Origin: [Bacillus] selenitireducens MLS10
Lineage (GTDB): Bacteria; Bacillota; Bacilli; Bacillales; Salisediminibacteriaceae
Assembly: GCF_000093085.1 (NCBI RefSeq)
Contig: NC_014219.1
Location: 3,092,384-3,156,383 of the forward strand
Length of the DNA: 64,000 bases
Direction: 5' to 3'
The notes under the pieces are model-generated. The model was not told where the DNA came from. It saw only the letters and a program-made list of their open reading frames with translations, and did not search any database. The position numbers were made by a program, and so were the translations under genes. Position 1 is the stretch's first letter. Every line of letters begins with the position of its first letter. Positions 59,778 through 64,000 of this stretch are shown here, piece after piece.

Positions 59778-61961
59778 TCAGGATTCCCGGATTTGAATAA
59801 ATTCGTCTACAACCTTCGGATCAAACTGTTTACCCGCCTGTTCCTTCAGTATCCGGAGTGCCTCTTCCTCTCGCATGGCTTCCCGGTATGCCTGCGGCGT
59901 CGTCATCGCCTCGTAAGCTTCGGCAACCGCGATGATTCTCGCCTGCAGTGGAATGTCCTCCCCCTTCAGTCCTTTCGGATAGCCGCTTCCGTCCCACCAC
60001 TCATGGTGTGCGAGAACCGTCTCAGAAAGATTCCCATAGTGATTGACGGCATTCAGGATGTTGTACCCCACTTCCGGATGGCGTTCGATTTCCGCACGTT
60101 CCTCATCTGACAGGGCATCTGCCTTCAGCATCATCTCTAAGGGCAGCGCGACTTTGCCGATATCATGTACAATTCCCGCAAGTTTCAGCTCTTGCAGCCT
60201 CAGACGGTCCACGCCCATCCGTGAGCCGATCATCTCGGCAAGAACACCGACCCGCTCGGCATGCTCCTCTTCGTTCGGAAATCCGTCAAAGAATGTCCGC
60301 ATGATCGTCTCGACCGCTTCCTGGGCGAGCTTCTGCTTATTCTCCACTTTCTGACGGTACATCTTCTCTTCTGCTTTCTTGAGAATATGTTCCGTCGGCT
60401 CCTCACGGCGGTGCTTTGCCTCCCAGCCAAATGAAGCCGTCACCGGCATCCCGCCGACTTTAAAACGGCTTAAGCCTGTAGAGATCCGGTCCACAACAAT
60501 CTCCACTTCCTTCATGCTCGTCTTGGGCAGGAGAATCGTAAACTCATCCCCGCCGACTCTCGCGATAATGTCATCAGCCCGAGTTTGCTGCCGTATGATT
60601 TGAGCCACCTTTTTCAAAAGCTCGTCACCCTTCGAATGACCGAAGGCATCGTTCATCAGCTTGAGTCCGTTGACATCCATGACAAGGACCGAAAGCGGGA
60701 AATTCCGATCGGTATTCAGCCGCTTCAGTTCCTCTTCAAGGAAGCGCCGGTTATAAAGATCCGTCAGCTGATCATGAAAACTGAGATACTCTATCTGGCG
60801 AATCCGCTCTTTTTCCGCCGTATGATCCCGGAAGACGACAACGGCTCCCTTCACCTGACCTTCACTGTTGCGGATCGGTGCGGCACTGTCCTCAACGGGA
60901 ATCTCTTTGCCGTATTTATTCATCAACAGCGTATCTTTCTCGAGTTCGAGAGTGCGTCCTGTTTTCAGAATCTCATATACGAGGCTGTCGTGCTTTTCAC
61001 GGCTGTGCTCATCGATGATATAAAAGACTTTATCAAAGGGCTGTCCTTTTGCTTCTTTGAACGTATACCCGGTCAGCCGCTCTGCGATCGGGTTCATCAG
61101 GACAACCAATCCGTCTTCATCCGTCGCGATCACACCGTCTCCCATGGACATGAGCGTCGTTTTCAGCGTCTCTTTCTCAATGAAGAGTTCGTCTTCGACC
61201 TGTTTATAGTCGGAGATGTCCATACCGATCCCCAACACCCCGTCAATGTCCCCGTTATCATTGGTGAGACGCAGCTTGATGGACTTCACCGTATGCGGTT
61301 TCCCGTCACTGAAATGAATCGTCTCTTCTTTCACAATCGGAATCTCCGACTCAAGGGCCTCCGTGTCACCCCGCTGACAGACAGACCGCTCCTCTCCGGT
61401 TACCTGATAGTGTTCCTGAAACCACCGGTTCGAAAGACGCACGTTGCCTTCTTTATCAAGAAGCCAAATCCCGGCAGGCATATGGTCAAAAATCGATATC
61501 AACAGACGGCTGTTGTCATTGAGTTTCTTCTGATACTGTTCATTTTGTCTTTTATACTGTTCTTCCTCCGTGACATCCTTAAAATGCCCATGAAATCGAA
61601 CCGTTCCATCGTCAAGCGTTTCCGGACGGGAATACCCCTGAACGACCCGTTCACCATGAACAGGGTGCATGACCCGAAAGCGCATATCCCAGAGACCGCC
61701 TTCCCTTGCGAGCCGCTTCGTCTCATCCAGGATATCATCTAGATCCTCAGGGTGAATATACCGAAACAGCTTCTGCTCATCCGCCATCACGTCTTCTGCC
61801 GGACAGCCGAACATCTCTTCTATGCCCTTACTGGCATAGTCAAATACGCCTGTTCCTTCCGGTGTCAGGCGATACTGATACATGGCTCCTGGTACGTATG
61901 TCAAAAAGTCTGCCAGCTGTTGTTGGGGGATGGCATTCGCATGATGATTGTTTGAACCCAT
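59778..61961 (-). CDS. PAS-PAS-PAS-GGDEF-HD-GYP signalling protein
   Basis: A 727-residue cytoplasmic protein. Three PAS domains (about residues 15-135, 150-260, 270-390) precede a GGDEF domain (motif ARVGGDEFTILLP, active-site consensus intact) and a C-terminal HD-GYP phosphodiesterase domain (LAGIVHDIGKVALP, HHEWWDGSGYPKGLKGEDIP). It could both make and break cyclic-di-GMP. With the GGDEF-EAL gene at 1519 this makes two multi-PAS c-di-GMP proteins in the window. Ribosome site AAAGGAG before ATG 61961. Confidence 0.93.
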   Translation of the reverse strand: MGSNNHHANAIPQQQLADFLTYVPGAMYQYRLTPEGTGVFDYASKGIEEMFGCPAEDVMADEQKLFRYIHPEDLDDILDETKRLAREGGLWDMRFRVMHPVHGERVVQGYSRPETLDDGTVRFHGHFKDVTEEEQYKRQNEQYQKKLNDNSRLLISIFDHMPAGIWLLDKEGNVRLSNRWFQEHYQVTGEERSVCQRGDTEALESEIPIVKEETIHFSDGKPHTVKSIKLRLTNDNGDIDGVLGIGMDISDYKQVEDELFIEKETLKTTLMSMGDGVIATDEDGLVVLMNPIAERLTGYTFKEAKGQPFDKVFYIIDEHSREKHDSLVYEILKTGRTLELEKDTLLMNKYGKEIPVEDSAAPIRNSEGQVKGAVVVFRDHTAEKERIRQIEYLSFHDQLTDLYNRRFLEEELKRLNTDRNFPLSVLVMDVNGLKLMNDAFGHSKGDELLKKVAQIIRQQTRADDIIARVGGDEFTILLPKTSMKEVEIVVDRISTGLSRFKVGGMPVTASFGWEAKHRREEPTEHILKKAEEKMYRQKVENKQKLAQEAVETIMRTFFDGFPNEEEHAERVGVLAEMIGSRMGVDRLRLQELKLAGIVHDIGKVALPLEMMLKADALSDEERAEIERHPEVGYNILNAVNHYGNLSETVLAHHEWWDGSGYPKGLKGEDIPLQARIIAVAEAYEAMTTPQAYREAMREEEALRILKEQAGKQFDPKVVDEFIQIRES

Positions 61962-62226
61962 TTTTCAGCGCTCCTTTTCCTCATCTCTCTGTATAAACGT
62001 CCGGTAAAGATGTCTGTTCTTCTATGTACACTAGGTCTATTATATCGCACACAGCGTAAAATACTAGTAATTTTTCATCTTCAATCCAACTTTTGTTCTA
62101 TATGGTTTTATACCCAACAGGAGATCCTCCCCTTTTTGTCGAATTTTCAGTTTTATTCGACATGTTGCTCTTCCTCACAGAACTTGCTACGATAGCTTGA
62201 GGATCAAATGGAAAGCAGGTGCACTC

Positions 62227-62883
62227 ATGACTATCACAGACAAGCAGTTTCAACGGATGTACCGCGGTGCCGCCCTCGGCGCGATCGCGTTTTTTCTCCT
62301 TGCCCTCGACGTCTATTTCAAAGGCCTTGTGTATTCCCTCGATGAACCGGTGCTGAATACCCTTTCCGCACTCGCACCCTCGTGGGTCGTCTCATTCATG
62401 GCTGTTTGGACGGATCTCGGCAGCGTCCTGGTGCTGACGATCGGGACTCTCACACTCGCTGCTGTTCTCCTTACGGTGCCGTCACTCAACCGCTGGCTCG
62501 TCGTTCCCCTTGCCGTCAACATGGTCGGTATTGCCGTCTGGTCAACGCTCATCAAAGGACTCGTCGGCCGTGAACGCCCGCTGCTCGATGCCACTGTCGA
62601 CGGCACCGGCTTCAGCTTTCCGAGTGCCCATGCATCCGGTGCGATGGCCTTTTACGGCTTTCTGATTGTCCTCGTCTTGACAGGTCGCTACCCCAAAAGA
62701 CCCACCTTCATCGCAACAGGGATACTGGGCTTTTTGATTCTTTCCATTGCTGTGAGCCGGCTGTTCCTTGGGGTGCATTACCCGACAGATATGATCGGCG
62801 GTCTCCTCCTTGGGTTTACCTGGCTTTTATTCAGTCTCTACGGTTATCGCAGACTGATCCGCAAGACGGGCAAAGCGTCGTGA
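62227..62883 (+). CDS. PAP2-family phosphatase
   Basis: A 218-residue six-helix membrane phosphatase, such as undecaprenyl-diphosphate or phosphatidylglycerophosphate phosphatase. The three motifs are present: KGLVGRERPLLD, SFPSAHASGAMAF and SRLFLGVHYPTDMIGG. ATG 62227 has GCAGGTG upstream; the extension from 62197 lacks support. Monocistronic, followed by the CueP-like gene 116 nt later. Confidence 0.92.
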   Translation: MTITDKQFQRMYRGAALGAIAFFLLALDVYFKGLVYSLDEPVLNTLSALAPSWVVSFMAVWTDLGSVLVLTIGTLTLAAVLLTVPSLNRWLVVPLAVNMVGIAVWSTLIKGLVGRERPLLDATVDGTGFSFPSAHASGAMAFYGFLIVLVLTGRYPKRPTFIATGILGFLILSIAVSRLFLGVHYPTDMIGGLLLGFTWLLFSLYGYRRLIRKTGKAS

Positions 62884-62999
62884 CCCTCGATTATTTCACA
62901 CAATCTTCACATTCACAGGCTAATCCCCATTTCTTTTCTCTGAATGATCGGATAAACTGAATGTACACCAACGATTATGCCTGTAAAGGAGGTTCTTAC

Positions 63000-63518
63000 G
63001 TGAAACCACTGCGCATTTTGCTGTTCAGTCTGCTCGCACTCCTCGTCGCTTCACTTGCGGCCTGCGGTCAGGAAGAAGCCTATTCTTCAGAAGAAGTACA
63101 GGCTCTTGTGGACGAATACAGCGCCAACTTTGAAACGTCTGAGAGAGCGGCGATTACGTCCCATGAACTGATCATCACGTCAGAGGACGACGAAGAAACC
63201 CGCTACGATCTGCCTGAAGATGCATTCTTCGTATCGATTGCACCCTATTATGAACTCACCCATCCTTGAGACATTCACAGCCTGACAGGTTGTCAGGGAG
63301 AGCTGAAGAATGAATGGTTCCATGTCCATATTGAAGATAGCGATGGACAGGTCATCATGGACGAGGAAGTGCAGGCACTCGAGAGCGGCTTTATCGATTT
63401 CTGGCTCCCGCGTGATGAGACATTCACCGTCACCATCGAGCATGACGGCAATGTCACGGAGAAGGAGATTTCATCTTTCGAAGGCGACAATACGTGTATC
63501 ACAACCATGCAATTTTAA
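63000..63518 (+). CDS. CueP-like copper-binding lipoprotein, candidate selenoprotein (in-frame UGA at codon 90)
   Basis: From GTG 63000 (AAAGGAGG upstream) to TAA 63516-63518 there are 172 codons in one frame, interrupted only by TGA at 63267-63269. Before it: signal peptide, lipobox LAAC (Cys22) and FVSIAPYYELTHP. After it: DIHSLTGCQGELKNEWFHVH, NGFID-like GFIDFWLPRDETFTVTI and DNTCITTMQF, a complete CueP-type C-terminus. CueP proteins are exported copper-binding proteins with conserved metal-binding cysteines; the family motif is THPCxxHSLTGCQGE, so the UGA stands exactly for a conserved Cys. The other two (98 and 166) remain. A SECIS-like hairpin follows with the spacing seen in E. coli fdhF. 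Sec at codon 90 is the best reading; a nonsense mutation is the alternative. Confidence 0.82.
63267..63297 (+). promoter_or_regulatory. Candidate bacterial SECIS element of the CueP-like gene
   Basis: UGA at 63267-63269 is followed by a perfect 7-bp stem CCTGACA/TGTCAGG (63281-63287, 63291-63297) with the loop GGT (63288-63290). The loop G is 21 nt from the U of UGA. As I recall the E. coli fdhF SECIS, it has a GGU-containing apical loop at the same distance. Confidence 0.75.
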
Positions 63519-63522
63519 GACG

Positions 63523-63555
63523 AAAGGCCTCTCCGACAACGAAGAGGCCTTTTTA
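63523..63555. terminator. Bidirectional terminator
   Basis: AAAGGCCTCT/AGAGGCCTTT stem and T-run after the CueP-like gene; also fits the convergent monooxygenase gene. Its position right after TAA 63518 supports that stop as the true gene end. Confidence 0.87.
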
Positions 63556-63580
63556 TTATCCTGTTAAAAGAACAGATCCG

Positions 63581-64000
63581 TTACGACGGCTTCGTGTATT
63601 TACGCAGCGCCGGCAGAATCTTTTCACCGATAACGTCAATGTTTCGCATCAGCTGACTGAACGGCACACCGCCAAAATCCATCTGCCCGATGTAGCGCTG
63701 GTGACCGTAGGCCTCATGCTGGTGAAGCAGTTTCTCAATGACCGCCTCAGGGCTCCCGATATTGATGACCGAGCGGACATCCCGTGCCTGATCGAAGGCC
63801 TCTTCTGGAAACCCGCGGTTGTTCGTCAGCTGCATCCCGGCATTGATATACGGATACAGCTCCGCCTTTGCCTGTTCGTGGGTATCCGCCACATGGAAGA
63901 AGCCCGCGGCGGCGACAGGGAGGCTGTCCGGATCATGACCGGCACTCTTCGCCGCGTCACGGTAAGTCTCCACCTGCCGCTGAAAGACCTCCACCGGCCC
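63581..64000 (-). CDS. LLM-class flavin-dependent oxidoreductase, partial (C-terminal part)
   Basis: The C-terminal 139 or so residues of a luciferase-like monooxygenase; the gene starts beyond the right edge. Features: RQVETYRDAAKSAGHDPDSL, FFHVADTHEQAKAELYPYIN and IGSPEAVIEKLLHQHEAYGH, followed by DFGGVPFSQLMRNIDVIGEK, as in alkanal-monooxygenase-like proteins. It belongs to the same broad family as the gene at 18553 but to a different subgroup. Confidence 0.85.
   Translation of the reverse strand, partial: GPVEVFQRQVETYRDAAKSAGHDPDSLPVAAAGFFHVADTHEQAKAELYPYINAGMQLTNNRGFPEEAFDQARDVRSVINIGSPEAVIEKLLHQHEAYGHQRYIGQMDFGGVPFSQLMRNIDVIGEKILPALRKYTKPS

Noticed and set aside
1-64000. CRISPR arrays, tRNA or rRNA genes
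   Set aside because: No regularly spaced short repeats and no recognisable tRNA or rRNA sequence were seen on reading; a covariance-model scan was not possible here.

Overview
The window looks like chromosomal DNA of a haloalkaliphilic or halotolerant member of the Bacillaceae. Gram-positive features are lipobox lipoproteins, strong AGGAGG-type ribosome sites, HemAT, YvrJ, HelD, ComEB and RocB homologues. Secreted proteins have very acidic linkers, and there is a NaChBac-type sodium channel, as in alkaliphilic bacilli. The two candidate selenoproteins described below make a selenocysteine-using relative such as Salisediminibacterium (formerly Bacillus) selenitireducens plausible; that identification is inference.

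Layout: 1-5.5 kb holds a phospholipase-D-like protein, a three-PAS GGDEF-EAL protein and HemAT. 5.5-8.6 kb holds an acyltransferase broken by an in-frame TGA and a lipoprotein. 8.6-12.6 kb is a sulfur-trafficking module (double-rhodanese lipoprotein, rhodanese, TusA-like carrier, YeeE-type transporter) divergent from a beta-propeller lipoprotein that ends in GGSC. 12.6-22.3 kb is housekeeping and accessory genes, including a doubly broken chemotaxis-like gene. 22.3-25.9 kb is a small island with one insertion-sequence remnant butted into another, followed by helD. 26-40.5 kb carries lipoproteins (one with an internal tandem duplication), TetR-controlled cation efflux, a LOG protein, a voltage-gated sodium channel, dCMP deaminase, a HesB-like gene with in-frame UGA, an epimerase, glutamate dehydrogenase, SelO and DoxX. 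40.6-44.6 kb is a cobalamin-riboswitch operon (btuF, btuC and a btuD-cbiZ fusion). 44.6-49 kb is a ugp-type glycerol-3-phosphate ABC operon. 49-64 kb holds azoreductase, hpt, a chemoreceptor, a Fur-box-preceded PfeT-like metal ATPase, RocB, a PAS-GGDEF-HD-GYP protein, PAP2, a CueP-like lipoprotein with in-frame UGA, and a truncated flavin monooxygenase.

The most interesting signal is a pair of genes in which a single in-frame UGA falls at or next to the position of a conserved cysteine and the reading frame then continues with clear family homology. At 63000-63518 a CueP-type copper-binding lipoprotein has UGA for the Cys of its THPC motif, followed by a 7-bp hairpin capped by GGU exactly 21 nt after the U of UGA, the geometry I recall for the E. 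coli fdhF SECIS. At 32498-32791 a HesB-like protein has UGA at about the conserved Cys, followed by a 6-bp hairpin with a UGGAC loop and translationally coupled to the next gene. Conventional gene calling would split or lose both. By contrast, the TGA in the acyltransferase and the TAA plus frameshift in the chemotaxis-like gene show none of these signs and look like ordinary lesions.

No tRNA, rRNA or CRISPR array was seen.
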